Shown here in pieces: positions 33,661 to 43,472 of a DNA stretch of 64,000 bases (within the stretch, counting starts at the first letter, position 1; every line of letters starts with the position of its first letter). The position numbers and the translations under genes were made by a program. The stretch is from Saccharibacter floricola DSM 15669 (GTDB lineage: Bacteria > Pseudomonadota > Alphaproteobacteria > Acetobacterales > Acetobacteraceae): NCBI RefSeq assembly GCF_000378165.1, contig NZ_KB899337.1, positions 105,587-169,586 of the forward strand, given 5' to 3'. The notes under the pieces were generated by a model, which searched no databases, was not told where the DNA came from, and saw only the letters and a list, made by a program, of their open reading frames with translations.

Positions 33661-36129
33661 ATGAAATTTTCACTGTCATGGCTGCGGGATTATCTAGATT
33701 TTTCAGCGTCGCTGGATGAGATTTGCGCCACTCTCAACCGAATTGGGTTGGAAGTTGAAGAGGTTGACGACCCGTCCAAACGTCTTTCTGGCTTTCGTGT
33801 CGCGACCATTATGGAGGCGCTGCCTCATCCTGATGCAGACCGGCTGCAGATTTGCCGTGTGAATGCAGGGGAGGGGTTTGAAGAGGTTCAGGTCGTGTGT
33901 GGTGCCCCTAATGCACGCACAGGTCTTAATGTTATTTTTGCTCCTCCGGGTACCTATATCCCCGGCAGTGATATAACCATTAAAGCGGGGAAGATCCGCG
34001 GTCAGGTCAGTGGTGGTATGCTGTGCTCTTTGCGTGAGCTGGGCATTGGGGAAGAAAGCGACGGTATTGGTGAGCTTCCGCAGGAGGCTCCTATTGGTCA
34101 TGATTATGTGCAATTTGCACAGCTTGATGACCCTGTCATTGATATTGCTATTACGCCAAACCGTGGTGATGCGCTTAGTGTGCGCGGTATTGCGCGTGAC
34201 CTCGCGGCTGCTGGTCTTGGAACATTTAAGCCGCTGGTCATCGATGAGATAACAGGCAATGGGCCGAGCACGATTAGCTGGCAGGGGGAGCAGACGGCGT
34301 GCCCTTACATTGTTGGGCGATTGATCCGTGGCGTAAAGAATGGCCCGAGCCCTGACTGGTTAAAGCGTCGTTTGGAAGCGGTGGGAATTCGACCACAATC
34401 AGCCCTAGTGGATGTAACGAATTATCTCATGGTGGCGCTGGGGCGTCCGTTACATGTTTTTGATGCCCATAAAATCTCAGGAGATACGCTTCAGCTGATG
34501 CAGGCTGGGCGAGAGACTTTCCGCGCGCTTGATGGGCAAGAGCATGTTCTTGGCACGGATGATCTGGTCATCGTGGATGGTCATGGTGTGCAGTCTCTTG
34601 CTGGGATTATTGGTGGTGAGCAGAGCGCTGTTGATGAGAACACGACCGATGTGTTCGTTGAATCAGCGTTGTTTGATGCCGTGCAGATTGCTCTGACGGG
34701 GCGTCGTCTTGGGATTCAGACCGATGCACGCTACCGGTTTGAACGGGGTGTTGACCCCGCTCTCGTACGCCCAGGCTTGGATGCAGCAACCGCGTTGATT
34801 ATCAAGCTGTGCGGCGGTGAGGCGAGCGAGGTCACCCAGCTCGGTGATGAGCCAGCATGGCAGCGCACGGCAAGCTTGCGCTTTCAACGGTTGAAGAGCT
34901 TTGGTGGCGTTGATCTCTCAGCTCAAGAGGCCATTGAGCTGTTGGGTGCTTTGGGCTTCACGCTCACAGAACAGACAGACGAAAAGGCCGTTTTCGCGGT
35001 GCCGTCATGGCGCAATGATGTGGCCTCTGGTCAGGTCTTAGACCAAGCGTCGAGTTTACCTGCAGAGAAAGCAAAAGCAGCAGCGGCGACGGTTGTAGAG
35101 ATTGAGGCTGAGGCTGATCTTATTGAGGAGGTGCTGCGCCTCCGTGGGCTTGATGCCGTACCAATGGCAGCCCTCCCGCGAGAAACGATGGTGCCAGCTC
35201 CTGCGTTGACGCCACGTCAAGCGCGTGGCGGTCTGCTGCGCCGTCTGTGTGCCAGCCGCGGCATGATGGAGACGGTTGGTTTCTCCTTTGTTTCCGATCA
35301 TGATGCTGCTGTCTTTGACGAGGTCAGAGAAAGTGAACGTCTGCTTAATCCCATCGCAACAGACCTTAATCAGCTGCGTCCAACACCGTTGATTAACCTT
35401 TTGCGAGCGCTTGGCCGTAACCTTGCTCATGGATTTTGTGTTGTCGGGGATGGTGCCTTCTTTGAGCTTGGCCCGTGTTTTGGGCAAGCAGGGGCGCATA
35501 TGGTGCTTGCGGGTATTCGTGGTGGTGTGACAGCTCGTGCACCGGGTCATCGCGCAGAAGAGCCAAGCTGGATAGATGCAAAGGCTGATCTCGTGGCCGC
35601 TCTTGGTGAGCTGAACGTGCCAGAAGCCTCGCTTAATACGACAGCAGATGCGCCTTCCTATTATCATCCGGGGCGTTCGGGGCAGTTACGCCAAGGGCCT
35701 AAGCAAATCTTGGGACGTTTTGGTGAGCTTCACCCGCGTGTTGCGCGTCATTTCGGTCTTTCCGGCACGGTCGCGTTGTTTGAACTGTTCCCAGACAAGG
35801 TGCCATTGCCTAAGAAGAAGCGTAAAGCTGCGCCTGCTCTTTCTGCATTGCAGCCTGTGCGTCGTGACTTCGCCTTTGTGGCGTCTGCTGATGTGGTCGT
35901 GCAGGATGTGCTTCGTGCTGTGCGGGGAGCTGACCGTAAGTTGATCGATGATGTACGCCTGTTTGATATCTTTGAAGGTGGCAGTCTGCCAGAAGGGCAT
36001 CGTTCCTTAGGGGTTGAAGTGACCCTACAGCCTCACCAAGAAAGCCTGAAGGAAGAGCAGCTTGAGCGCTTAACGCAAGCGGTTGAAGCGGCTGTTCAGA
36101 AGGCAACGGGCGCAACATTGCGTCGCTAA
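33661..36129 (+). CDS. pheT: Phenylalanine-tRNA ligase beta subunit
   Basis: PheT is the large non-catalytic partner with editing and tRNA-binding domains. The 822 residues show an N-terminal EMAP-like tRNA-binding domain (PDADRLQICRVNAG near 57-70), the B3/B4 editing region (DVTNYLMVALGRPLHVFDAHKI near 255), B5 (about 400-500) and a C-terminal ferredoxin-like anticodon domain (VRRDFAFVASADVVVQDVL near 735). Within B5, after VPSWRNDV, about 30 Ala/Glu-rich residues (LDQASSLPAEKAKAAAATV) interrupt the usual join to EADLIEEVLRL. Translation follows pheS by one base. Confidence 0.96.
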   Translation: MKFSLSWLRDYLDFSASLDEICATLNRIGLEVEEVDDPSKRLSGFRVATIMEALPHPDADRLQICRVNAGEGFEEVQVVCGAPNARTGLNVIFAPPGTYIPGSDITIKAGKIRGQVSGGMLCSLRELGIGEESDGIGELPQEAPIGHDYVQFAQLDDPVIDIAITPNRGDALSVRGIARDLAAAGLGTFKPLVIDEITGNGPSTISWQGEQTACPYIVGRLIRGVKNGPSPDWLKRRLEAVGIRPQSALVDVTNYLMVALGRPLHVFDAHKISGDTLQLMQAGRETFRALDGQEHVLGTDDLVIVDGHGVQSLAGIIGGEQSAVDENTTDVFVESALFDAVQIALTGRRLGIQTDARYRFERGVDPALVRPGLDAATALIIKLCGGEASEVTQLGDEPAWQRTASLRFQRLKSFGGVDLSAQEAIELLGALGFTLTEQTDEKAVFAVPSWRNDVASGQVLDQASSLPAEKAKAAAATVVEIEAEADLIEEVLRLRGLDAVPMAALPRETMVPAPALTPRQARGGLLRRLCASRGMMETVGFSFVSDHDAAVFDEVRESERLLNPIATDLNQLRPTPLINLLRALGRNLAHGFCVVGDGAFFELGPCFGQAGAHMVLAGIRGGVTARAPGHRAEEPSWIDAKADLVAALGELNVPEASLNTTADAPSYYHPGRSGQLRQGPKQILGRFGELHPRVARHFGLSGTVALFELFPDKVPLPKKKRKAAPALSALQPVRRDFAFVASADVVVQDVLRAVRGADRKLIDDVRLFDIFEGGSLPEGHRSLGVEVTLQPHQESLKEEQLERLTQAVEAAVQKATGATLRR

Positions 36130-36150
36130 AAGAAAGAGGAGGACGGGTTT

Positions 36151-37371
36151 ATGGTGCATATGGTTCCTGTGAAGGGACAGGTGCCGTTGCACCATCATGG
36201 CCGCGTCATCTGGATTTTGGCAGGTGAGGCGAGCGGCGATGTGATTGGGGCCCGTTTGATGCAAGCGCTCCATCGTCATGATCCAAGTCTCGTTTTTGCG
36301 GGCCTTGGAGGCGGACGGATGGAAGCGCTTGGGCTGCGGAGCCTTTTTCCCATGCGTGAGCTTTCTATCATGGGCTTTGTGGAGATTATTCCACGGCTTA
36401 AAGCGCTATCTCAGCGTTTGCTGGAGGCCGAGCAGGATATTGAGCTGCGTCGGCCAGATCTCGTCATTACGATTGATAGTCCCGGCTTTTCGTTTCGACT
36501 CTTACGCCGTATTGCCCCGCTGGGGATGAGGCGGTTGCATTATGTTGCGCCGCAGGTGTGGGCATGGCGTGAAAAGCGCTTACGTCATTATAAAGGGCTA
36601 TGGGATCGGTTGCTATGTCTTTTCCCTTTCGAGCCAGAATGGTTTGCGCAGCGTGGCTTTGAAGGACGGTTTGTTGGGCATCCGGTCTTGCAATCAGGGG
36701 TGACGCATGGCGTGGCCGAGCGCTTTTATATGCGTCATGATGTCGAGCGAGACAGCCGAATATTACTTCTTATGCCCGGGAGCCGTCGTTCTGAAATCCC
36801 CCGTCTCATGCCGATTTTTAAAAAGATGGTAACGCAGCTTCATAGATATTACCCGAAATTATCCGTCGTTGTTCCTGCCACGCCTCTGATGGCACCTTTG
36901 GTGCGTAAAATGTTGGCGTCTTGGGAATGTCAGCCCATTATTGTGACAGACCTTCATGATAAACATGATGCATTTGCCGCTGCTGATTGCGCGTTAACGA
37001 AATCAGGCACCTCAACGCTTGAGCTTGCGATGGCCTATGTACCGATGGCCGTGACATATCGGGTGAATCCAATATCCGCGTTTATCGCGCGACGTCTTCT
37101 CAAGGTGCCTTATGTGGCGATGGTGAATTTGCTTGCGGGGCGTGAGGTTGTGCCAGAGTTGCTTCAGGAGCGTTGTACGCCACAATGCCTTGCACAAACT
37201 GTCAAAGAGCTGATGGATAATCCCGAAAAGGCAAAAGCGCAACGCGAGGCTTATACGGTTGTTTTGGAGAAATTGGCACCAACAGGAGGCCGCACTCCGT
37301 CCGATGCCGCAGCTGAAGAGGTGATTGAGTTGCTCAATACACCTCTTTCGGCTTTAAGAGAGCGCGAATAA
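36151..37371 (+). CDS. lpxB: Lipid-A-disaccharide synthase
   Basis: LpxB joins UDP-2,3-diacylglucosamine and lipid X to make the lipid A disaccharide at the inner membrane face. The 406-residue GT19 protein shows the N-terminal IWILAGEASGDVIGARLM near residue 20-37, GLGGGRMEALGL near 50, MGFVEIIPRL near 74, HYVAPQVWAWRE near 130, LLMPGSRRSEIPRLMP near 206 and TKSGTSTLELAMA near 286. An extra 19 residues precede the usual start; a GTG or ATG further in is possible, but AGAGGAGGACGGG precedes this ATG. The customary neighbours lpxA, lpxD and fabZ are absent. Confidence 0.95.
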   Translation: MVHMVPVKGQVPLHHHGRVIWILAGEASGDVIGARLMQALHRHDPSLVFAGLGGGRMEALGLRSLFPMRELSIMGFVEIIPRLKALSQRLLEAEQDIELRRPDLVITIDSPGFSFRLLRRIAPLGMRRLHYVAPQVWAWREKRLRHYKGLWDRLLCLFPFEPEWFAQRGFEGRFVGHPVLQSGVTHGVAERFYMRHDVERDSRILLLMPGSRRSEIPRLMPIFKKMVTQLHRYYPKLSVVVPATPLMAPLVRKMLASWECQPIIVTDLHDKHDAFAAADCALTKSGTSTLELAMAYVPMAVTYRVNPISAFIARRLLKVPYVAMVNLLAGREVVPELLQERCTPQCLAQTVKELMDNPEKAKAQREAYTVVLEKLAPTGGRTPSDAAAEEVIELLNTPLSALRERE

Positions 37372-37378
37372 GCGGCTT

Positions 37379-38368
37379 TTAACGTAAGAACCCGACAAGA
37401 CGCTCGGCTTCACTCACGATCGGTTCCGAGACGGAGCGTGCGCGCTCTGCACCTGTGCGTAGAACGTGCAGAAGGTGATCTTCGTTTTTGAGCAACTGAC
37501 GTGTTTCATGAGCAACAGGAGCAAGCTTCTCAACGAGCATATCAGCTAATGCTGACTTGAAGCTCCCAAAACCTTGCCCGCCAAAAGACGCTAAGACATC
37601 ACTAAGTGTGGTGTCGGTCATTGCTGCATAAATAGTGAGGAGATTTCTGGCTTCGGGCCGCCCTTCTAGACCAGCTTCTTCACTAGGAAGTGCATCGGGG
37701 TCTGTTTTAGCGCGACGAATTTTCTGGGCAATCTCATCAGCTGTATCAGTTAGAACAAGGCGGCTCTGAGCCGAAGGGTCTGATTTAGACATTTTCTTGC
37801 TTCCGTCACGCAGACTCATCACACGTGCTGCATGAGGGGGGATAAGAGGGTCGATATGAGGGAAGAAGTCGACACCCATATCATGGTTAAATTTTTGCGC
37901 GATGTCATTGGCCAATTCAAGATGCTGTCGCTGGTCATCTCCAACGGGAACACGCGTCGCATGAAAGGCCAGAATATCGGCTGCCATCAGGTTCGGGTAA
38001 ACGTAAAGCCCGGCTGAATGGTTTTCACGGTGTTTGCCCGCTTTGTCTTTAAACTGCGTCATTCGGTTGAGCCAACCAAGACGTGACACACAATCAAAAA
38101 TCCAGCCAAGACGCGCATGAGCGCTAACAGCGGACTGATTGTAGAGGCGAGTTGGATCAATCCCAGAAGCGAGAAGGCAGGCGGTGCTGCCTAAGGTTTG
38201 CTCACGCAGGGCCCGTGGTGTCCAGGGCATGGTAAGCGTATGCATATCGACCAGACAGAAAAAACAATCATGGTCTTTCTGAAGCGTGACCCAATTACGG
38301 ATCGCGCCGAGATAATTACCGAGATGAGGAATTCCCGTTGGTTGAATGCCTGAAAAAACGCGTTGCAT
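37379..38368 (-). CDS. trpS: Tryptophan-tRNA ligase
   Basis: TrpS charges tRNA-Trp. The 329-residue class Ic synthetase has the HIGH-type motif in SGIQPTGIPHLGNYLGAI near residues 6-23, LVDMHTLTMP near 41 and the KMSKS motif (GSKKMSKSD) near 194-202. The length fits bacterial TrpS. It is convergent with lpxB (seven bases apart) and lies downstream of the FKBP lipoprotein gene, from which it is separated by a terminator. Confidence 0.97.
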   Translation of the reverse strand: MQRVFSGIQPTGIPHLGNYLGAIRNWVTLQKDHDCFFCLVDMHTLTMPWTPRALREQTLGSTACLLASGIDPTRLYNQSAVSAHARLGWIFDCVSRLGWLNRMTQFKDKAGKHRENHSAGLYVYPNLMAADILAFHATRVPVGDDQRQHLELANDIAQKFNHDMGVDFFPHIDPLIPPHAARVMSLRDGSKKMSKSDPSAQSRLVLTDTADEIAQKIRRAKTDPDALPSEEAGLEGRPEARNLLTIYAAMTDTTLSDVLASFGGQGFGSFKSALADMLVEKLAPVAHETRQLLKNEDHLLHVLRTGAERARSVSEPIVSEAERLVGFLR

Positions 38369-38403
38369 GCACTGGCCTCATGAGTGGAAAATAATAAGAA
38401 AAA

Positions 38404-38431
38404 CCGCCTCATCTACGTACAGAGGAGGCGG
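38404..38431 (-). terminator. Terminator after the FKBP lipoprotein gene
   Basis: CCGCCTC and GAGGCGG are inverted arms; on the minus strand the stem is followed by TTTTTCTT. It lies 48 bases after the FKBP-gene stop and 36 bases before trpS. Confidence 0.8.
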
Positions 38432-38478
38432 TAGATACACGCGTTAACGTGTGAGAATAATAGAAGAGAAGAGGCGCA

Positions 38479-38979
38479 TTATGGGCCTTCCCCTTCTTCA
38501 ACGCCCAGAAGTTGGATCTTGAAAATGAGAGGGCTATTAGGCGGAATAACCCCAAGAGAACGGTTCCCGTAGCCAAGTTTAGGTGGCACGTAGAGTTCCC
38601 AAACATCACCCACATGCATGAGGGGAAGGCCTTGCATCCACCCTTCAATCACCCCATCCAGCGGCATCTCCATATAGGCAGCCCCTGTATGCATTTCCGA
38701 GGCGTCAAAGATGCTTCCATCAGGTAAACGACCTTCATAGATAATCATCATCGTATTGCCCGGATGGGGGGAGCCACCATCTTTAGGGCCAGATTTGATC
38801 ACCTTATAGGCCAAGCCATTCGGTAATTTATGCACTTGAGGCGTGCGGTAAACCTGCGCCATGAATTGGGCTGGGGTTAGCTCTGGTTTGTCATCCCCGG
38901 AACATCCTGCTAGCCCGATAAGGCTAGCAAGTGTCATGGCAGGGAGAAGTGAGAGCGATAAACGTAAAGAACGGCGCAT
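38479..38979 (-). CDS. FKBP-type peptidyl-prolyl isomerase lipoprotein
   Basis: A 166-residue lipoprotein that probably helps fold envelope proteins. The signal peptide ends in the lipobox LAGC (C26). The FKBP domain covers residues about 60-160: MMIIYEGRLPDGSIFDAS, VIEGWMQGLPLMHVGDVWELYVPPKLGYG and the terminal IPPNSPLIFKIQLLGV. The Tyr, Asp, Phe and Trp residues of the isomerase pocket are present. GGGAAG seven bases before this ATG favours it over two ATGs upstream. It lies between trpS and argG and ends with a terminator. Confidence 0.88.
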   Translation of the reverse strand: MRRSLRLSLSLLPAMTLASLIGLAGCSGDDKPELTPAQFMAQVYRTPQVHKLPNGLAYKVIKSGPKDGGSPHPGNTMMIIYEGRLPDGSIFDASEMHTGAAYMEMPLDGVIEGWMQGLPLMHVGDVWELYVPPKLGYGNRSLGVIPPNSPLIFKIQLLGVEEGEGP

Positions 38980-39021
38980 GATGTTTCTTCCCATGATGAT
39001 CACGACATACTGTCCGCCGTC

Positions 39022-40254
39022 TTAGGTTGAACCGCCTCGGCGACCGATGTTCGCACCAAGGCGCAAACGCAGCGCATTGAGGCGGATAAAGCCTTGAGCA
39101 TCGACCTGGTTATAGGCTCCCTCATCATCTTCAAAAGTGACGACGCGGGCATCATACAGGCTATTGGGGCTTTCGCGGCCAACGCAGACCACATTACCTT
39201 TATAAAGCTTCATGCGGACGCGGCCTGTTACGGAGTTCTGGCTGCTATCAATCAATGCTTGCAGCATGTGACGTTCTGGGGAGAACCACAGGCCGTTATA
39301 GATCAGCTCAGCATAACGCGGCATGATACTGTCTTTGAGATGGCCTGCTTCACGATCCAATGTAATTGTTTCCATGGAACGGTGGGCATGGAGGAGGATC
39401 GTGCCGCCTGGTGTTTCGTAAATCCCGCGAGACTTCATGCCAACAAAGCGGTTCTCGACAATATCAAGACGTCCAATCCCGTTGTCACGGCCAAGGGCAT
39501 TGAGGCGGGTCAGTAATGTCGCAGGGGAAAGCTCTTCGCCATTGAGGGCTACAGGGTCGCCATGCTTGAAGTCGATGGTGATTTCAGTGGCTTTGTCTGG
39601 AGCGGCCTCTGGTGAAATAGTACGCTGGAAGACGATCTCATCTGGTGCAATAGCCGGATCCTCAAGGATTTTACCTTCAGAAGAGGAGTGCAGCAGGTTG
39701 GCATCGACAGAGAAGGGGGCTTCGCCGCGCTTGTCTTTGGTAACGGGGATCTGGTTCTTCTCAGCAAAGTCCAGCAGCTTAGTGCGGGAGGTTAAGTCCC
39801 ATTCACGCCAAGGCGCAATCACCTTCACATCAGGTTTGAGCGCATAATAAGAAAGTTCAAAACGAACTTGGTCATTGCCTTTCCCCGTTGCACCATGTGC
39901 GACAGCGTCAGCCCCAACGGCTTCAGCAATTTCAATTTGACGTTTGGAAATAAGCGGGCGTGCAATAGAGGTGCCCAGCAAATATTGGCCTTCATAAAGC
40001 GTATTAGCGCGGAACATCGGGAAGACGTAGTCTTTTACGAATTCTTCGCGCAGATCTTCAACGAAAATCTCTTTAACCCCGAACTGCTCGGCTTTGCGGC
40101 GTGCGGGTTCTAGCTCTTCTCCTTGGCCGAGATCGGCAGTAAAGGTGACAACTTCGCAGCCATAATGCTGTTGAAGCCAACGGAGAATAACGGACGTATC
40201 GAGTCCACCTGAATAAGCCAGGACGACTTTTTTGACGTCTGAGGAGCTGCCCAT
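39022..40254 (-). CDS. argG: Argininosuccinate synthase
   Basis: ArgG condenses citrulline and aspartate with ATP to argininosuccinate, the penultimate step of arginine synthesis. The 410-residue protein begins [22 protein letters not shown], the ATP pyrophosphatase P-loop, and contains [19 protein letters not shown] near 38 and [16 protein letters not shown] near 114. GAGAGGACCGA precedes the ATG by about ten bases; a 16-codon longer frame without a better site was rejected. That ribosome binding site is the 3' arm of a predicted long-range stem in the leader. Confidence 0.96.
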   Translation of the reverse strand: MGSSSDVKKVVLAYSGGLDTSVILRWLQQHYGCEVVTFTADLGQGEELEPARRKAEQFGVKEIFVEDLREEFVKDYVFPMFRANTLYEGQYLLGTSIARPLISKRQIEIAEAVGADAVAHGATGKGNDQVRFELSYYALKPDVKVIAPWREWDLTSRTKLLDFAEKNQIPVTKDKRGEAPFSVDANLLHSSSEGKILEDPAIAPDEIVFQRTISPEAAPDKATEITIDFKHGDPVALNGEELSPATLLTRLNALGRDNGIGRLDIVENRFVGMKSRGIYETPGGTILLHAHRSMETITLDREAGHLKDSIMPRYAELIYNGLWFSPERHMLQALIDSSQNSVTGRVRMKLYKGNVVCVGRESPNSLYDARVVTFEDDEGAYNQVDAQGFIRLNALRLRLGANIGRRGGST

Positions 40255-40261
40255 AATAAAT

Positions 40262-40325
40262 TCGGTCCTCTCAGGGAGTGTTATGATCGTTTTTGTAGGC
40301 AACCTTGTAACATCTGGAGGACCGA
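40262..40325 (-). promoter_or_regulatory. argG leader stem covering the ribosome binding site
   Basis: On the minus strand TCGGTCCTC (40325-40317) is exactly complementary to GAGGACCGA (40270-40262), and CAG next to the first arm can pair with CTG/CTGA next to the second. The second arm is the argG Shine-Dalgarno region, so closing the stem would hide it. The roughly 46-base loop is AT-rich. No U tract follows. This is a candidate translational switch. Confidence 0.55.
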
Positions 40326-40342
40326 GCGACTAGAGCAAAGGG

Positions 40343-41569
40343 CTATAGGTCATTTTCTGCAAGCGCTTGCTCAAGCCGACGTTTGCGCTCGCTTTGTGTT
40401 TTAAGTTGACCACATGCAGCGAGAATATCTTTACCGCGTGGCATACGGATTGGCGCGGAATAGCCTGCATCCATGACAATTTGAGCAAAGCTTGCCAAGC
40501 GTTCACGCGTTGACGGGCGATAATCAGAGCCAGGCCATGGGTTGAACGGAATGAGATTCACTTTGGCGTGAATACCGTCCAAAAGACGCACAAGCTCACG
40601 CGCTTCTTCATCGCTATCATTAACGCCACGGATCATAATATATTCAAAAGTGATCCGCCGTGAGTTTGATGCGGCCGGGTAACGGCGGCATGCGGCCATT
40701 AGCTCTTCAATCGGATATTTACGATTGAGTGGCACGAGCTGATCTCGCAGCTCATTGCGGACAGCGTGGAGGGAGATTGCAAGATTGATCCCAAGCTCTT
40801 CCCCACAGCGATCCATCATAGGCACGACCCCAGAGGTCGAGAGAGTGATCCGCCGCCGTGAAAGGGCGATCCCTTCACCATCCATCACGATCTTCATGGC
40901 TTTTGCCACATTGTCGTAGTTATAGAATGGCTCTCCCATGCCCATGAGGACGATCGTGGACAGGAGACGTGTGGTGCCGTCTTTAGGGCTTGGCCATTCA
41001 TTGTAGCTATCGCGGGCTGCCATAAATTGCCCTACGATTTCAGCTGCTCCAAGATTACGCACGAGCTTTTGCGTGCCTGTATGGCAAAAAGAGCAGGAGA
41101 GGGTGCAGCCAACTTGTGAGGAGATGCATACGGCGCCGCGTTCCTCACGACGGTCTGGGATATAAACTGTTTCAGCCTCTTGCCCATCGCGGAAGCGGAA
41201 GAGGAACTTGCGTGTCTCGTCTTTGGAGGTTTGTTCGGTCACAATACCGGGACGGCTCACCACAAAATGTTGAGCGAGCTTGGCCTGAAGTGGCTTGGCG
41301 ATGCTGCTCATCGCTGAAAAGTCTGTTGCCCCTTGGTGGTAAATCCAATGCCAGACTTGTTTTGCGCGGAAAGGCTTTTCACCAATGGCGACGAGTTCTT
41401 GAATAAGCTCTTCGCGGGAGAGCCCGACAAGCTCTTTACGTCCATCGTCCGTTGTGGCGGGAGGGGGAGCAAAAAGAGCCGACTTAGCCTGAATGCGTTG
41501 GCGTTCTGCTTCATTCAGAGCAGCAGCTTCTGGGGAGTTTTTAGATGTTGATGGAGCCGGATGTGTCAT
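40343..41569 (-). CDS. rlmN: 23S rRNA/tRNA adenine-2 methyltransferase RlmN
   Basis: RlmN is a radical-SAM enzyme that methylates A2503 of 23S rRNA and A37 of some tRNAs. The 408-residue protein has the cluster motif C155-TLS-C159-SF-C162 within [38 protein letters not shown] near residue 209 and a C-terminal QLKTQSERK. An extra polar 50 residues precede the core ([28 protein letters not shown]). It sits upstream of argG in the same direction with an 88-base gap containing the argG leader stem. Confidence 0.95.
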   Translation of the reverse strand: MTHPAPSTSKNSPEAAALNEAERQRIQAKSALFAPPPATTDDGRKELVGLSREELIQELVAIGEKPFRAKQVWHWIYHQGATDFSAMSSIAKPLQAKLAQHFVVSRPGIVTEQTSKDETRKFLFRFRDGQEAETVYIPDRREERGAVCISSQVGCTLSCSFCHTGTQKLVRNLGAAEIVGQFMAARDSYNEWPSPKDGTTRLLSTIVLMGMGEPFYNYDNVAKAMKIVMDGEGIALSRRRITLSTSGVVPMMDRCGEELGINLAISLHAVRNELRDQLVPLNRKYPIEELMAACRRYPAASNSRRITFEYIMIRGVNDSDEEARELVRLLDGIHAKVNLIPFNPWPGSDYRPSTRERLASFAQIVMDAGYSAPIRMPRGKDILAACGQLKTQSERKRRLEQALAENDL

Positions 41570-41955
41570 AGGCGCGGCTCATAGCATGGTAGGGTGGGAA
41601 AAACTAGAAAATTGCTTCTTTCAGTGAAGGGCCTTGGTGGGAGGTATGAGCGTTGTGATGGTTCTTCATGATGATGACGTTGATGCGGTGTTAAGTGTAT
41701 CGTTGCCATTAAATGAGGATAAAGCGTGAACACAGAGACGGTTTGGCCCTTAGGATATTTGGGGATGGTTTAAAAGAACGAGTCACTTTGACCGAATAAG
41801 AGTGTCAAAAACAAAAGAAAACGTTGCTTCGTTAGGCGCATAGAATATTTTAGGTTCCTGAATTAGGAAAATATAGAATAGAAGGATATTGTAGTGGAGG
41901 ATTAGAATATATGGCAGTGTTTTGTATGCGTTTAAAAATATACTGATTTAAATGG
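41570..41955. other. AT-rich intergenic stretch, no gene seen
   Basis: About 390 bases between divergent rlmN and a broken DUF805 gene. No RNA gene, repeat or supported open frame is visible. It is richer in A and T than the surroundings, as is the next kilobase. It may hold the lost N-terminal part of the broken DUF805 copy, but no recognisable reading frame remains. Confidence 0.5.
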
Positions 41956-42316
41956 TTGAGCAACGCAAAAGAATATGAAAGTTTTATTCTTATTTTCGTC
42001 ATTTCAAGGGTTGCGGTTACTGTTAGGCGCTTACATGATACAAATCATAAAAGTTGGTGGATGAGGGTTCCCGGTTGCAATTTGGTTTTATTGTACCGTC
42101 GTGGTGATACTTCAGATAACCGTTTTGATTGTAAGCCAAAGTCTATTGGCACATCTTCTATAGAAAACAGTCAGTATTATGGAGATGGAACCGGTAATGC
42201 CAGTCGTACCACTGACACATGGCTCTTTGGAATTTTAGGAGACGTTGGGACGATTAAGGGAGAAGAGTATTATAACAGAGGAAGAGTTTCAGGAGCAGAA
42301 AAGAAAGATTCTGTAG
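41956..42316 (+). pseudogene. Broken DUF805-SHOCT membrane protein gene
   Basis: The frame encodes the C-terminal half of a DUF805 protein (VAVTVRRLHDTNHKSWWMRVPGCNLVLL, matching RLHDSNHSGWWMLLPVVNLVFY of the intact gene downstream). The N-terminal helices are missing. The SHOCT tail is found one frame over: from 42245 it reads LGRLREKSIITEEEFQEQK and ends KRKIL at 42316, so a frameshift lies just before 42245. In the original frame translation instead runs on to 42330 with nonsense. I read this as a decayed duplicate of the adjacent gene. Confidence 0.75.
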
Positions 42317-42413
42317 CGTATAAAGTATAGTCAGGTTTTTTAAATTCATAGATATGGTCATCTTTATTTTTTTGAGATAATAAAGAAATATATTGTATGA
42401 AAGGATAAAATCG

Positions 42414-42932
42414 ATGGAAACAAGTAACCCATTTTATTGTTTTGTGCTAGCGCTGCGTCATTACGCTCATTTTAAAGGCCGTACGAGGAGGCGCGAGTTT
42501 TGGTATTTCAATCTCTGCTACTATTTGATTTCCTTTTCTTTAACAGGTGCTTCTTTTATAGTGCATGAGTCTAAGAATATCCTGCTTATTGATGCCGTTC
42601 AAATTGTGAGTGTGATATATCATCTTGCGATGATCATCCCTAATTTGTCTGTGAATGCACGACGGTTGCACGATAGTAATCACTCGGGCTGGTGGATGCT
42701 TTTACCTGTTGTAAACTTAGTTTTTTATTGCCTGGATAGTGACCCACAAACAAACCGCTTTGGTCCCAACCCTAAGGCAGGTGAAGGACCTCAATGGGGG
42801 GATGGTTGTGCACAGTTTAATAATTCTTTTTCATCAGACAATTTAGAAAAAATTGAGAAATTAGGTAAATTACGTAATCAAGGTATTTTGACAGAAGAAG
42901 AATTTCAGAAAAAGAAAAAAGAATTGCTTTAA
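42414..42932 (+). CDS. DUF805 membrane protein with C-terminal SHOCT domain
   Basis: DUF805 proteins are small integral membrane proteins of unknown function. The 172 residues contain the family motifs GRTRRREFWYFNLCYYLIS near residue 22-40, RLHDSNHSGWWMLLPVVN near 88-105 and RFGPNP near 118. The C-terminus is a SHOCT domain (LEKIEKLGKLRNQGILTEEEF near residues 140-160). AAGGAT seven bases before the ATG sets the start. Codon and base use is AT-rich compared with flanking housekeeping genes, which suggests later acquisition. A broken paralogue lies immediately upstream. Confidence 0.85.
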   Translation: METSNPFYCFVLALRHYAHFKGRTRRREFWYFNLCYYLISFSLTGASFIVHESKNILLIDAVQIVSVIYHLAMIIPNLSVNARRLHDSNHSGWWMLLPVVNLVFYCLDSDPQTNRFGPNPKAGEGPQWGDGCAQFNNSFSSDNLEKIEKLGKLRNQGILTEEEFQKKKKELL

Positions 42933-42987
42933 GAGGGAAAAGGTCTTTCACTGATAAAGAAGTATCGTCAGTGAAAGGTGAACAGTG

Positions 42988-43455
42988 ATGTCTCTATTTC
43001 CACCCAAGCCTCCCTTCACTCATGAAACAGCCTCACAGAAGGTGAGGCTTGCCGAGGATGCGTGGAATAGTCGTGATCTTATCCGTGTTGCGCAGGCTTA
43101 TACATCAGATTCACGTTGGCGTAATCGTGATCAGTTTGTGAACGGTCGTGAGGACATTGTGCAGTTTTTGACCCAGAAATGGCAGAAAGAGCAGCATTAT
43201 CGGTTGATAAAGTCCCTTTGGGCTTGGCACGAAAACTGCATCGCTGTGCGTTTTGCCTATGAGTGGCAGGATCAGGCTGGGCAATGGTGGCGTTCTTACG
43301 GTAACGAGAACTGGCAGTTTGCGCCTAACGGGCAAATGAGCAGCCGTCATGCCAGCATCAATGACGTGCAAATTCTGGAAGAGGGACGTGTGTTACGCTG
43401 GTCTGGGGAAAGTCGCCCAAAAGATTTTCCAGATATGGAAGCGCTGGGTTTATAA
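42988..43455 (+). CDS. DUF1348 / SnoaL-like family protein
   Basis: A 155-residue NTF2-fold protein of the DUF1348 family, with the typical sequence [37 protein letters not shown] at residues 18-55 and [21 protein letters not shown] near 90-110. Biochemical function of the family is not known. An AAAGG tract precedes the ATG; a GTG one codon earlier is an alternative. It is convergent with tlyA and lies at the end of the AT-rich patch, though its own composition is closer to that of the housekeeping genes. Confidence 0.85.
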   Translation: MSLFPPKPPFTHETASQKVRLAEDAWNSRDLIRVAQAYTSDSRWRNRDQFVNGREDIVQFLTQKWQKEQHYRLIKSLWAWHENCIAVRFAYEWQDQAGQWWRSYGNENWQFAPNGQMSSRHASINDVQILEEGRVLRWSGESRPKDFPDMEALGL

Positions 43456-43472
43456 AATCCAGCTTAGCCCCC

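Noticed and set aside
41570..42413. Insertion-sequence remnant in the AT-rich patch
   Set aside because: No transposase fragment, terminal inverted repeat or target duplication is visible.
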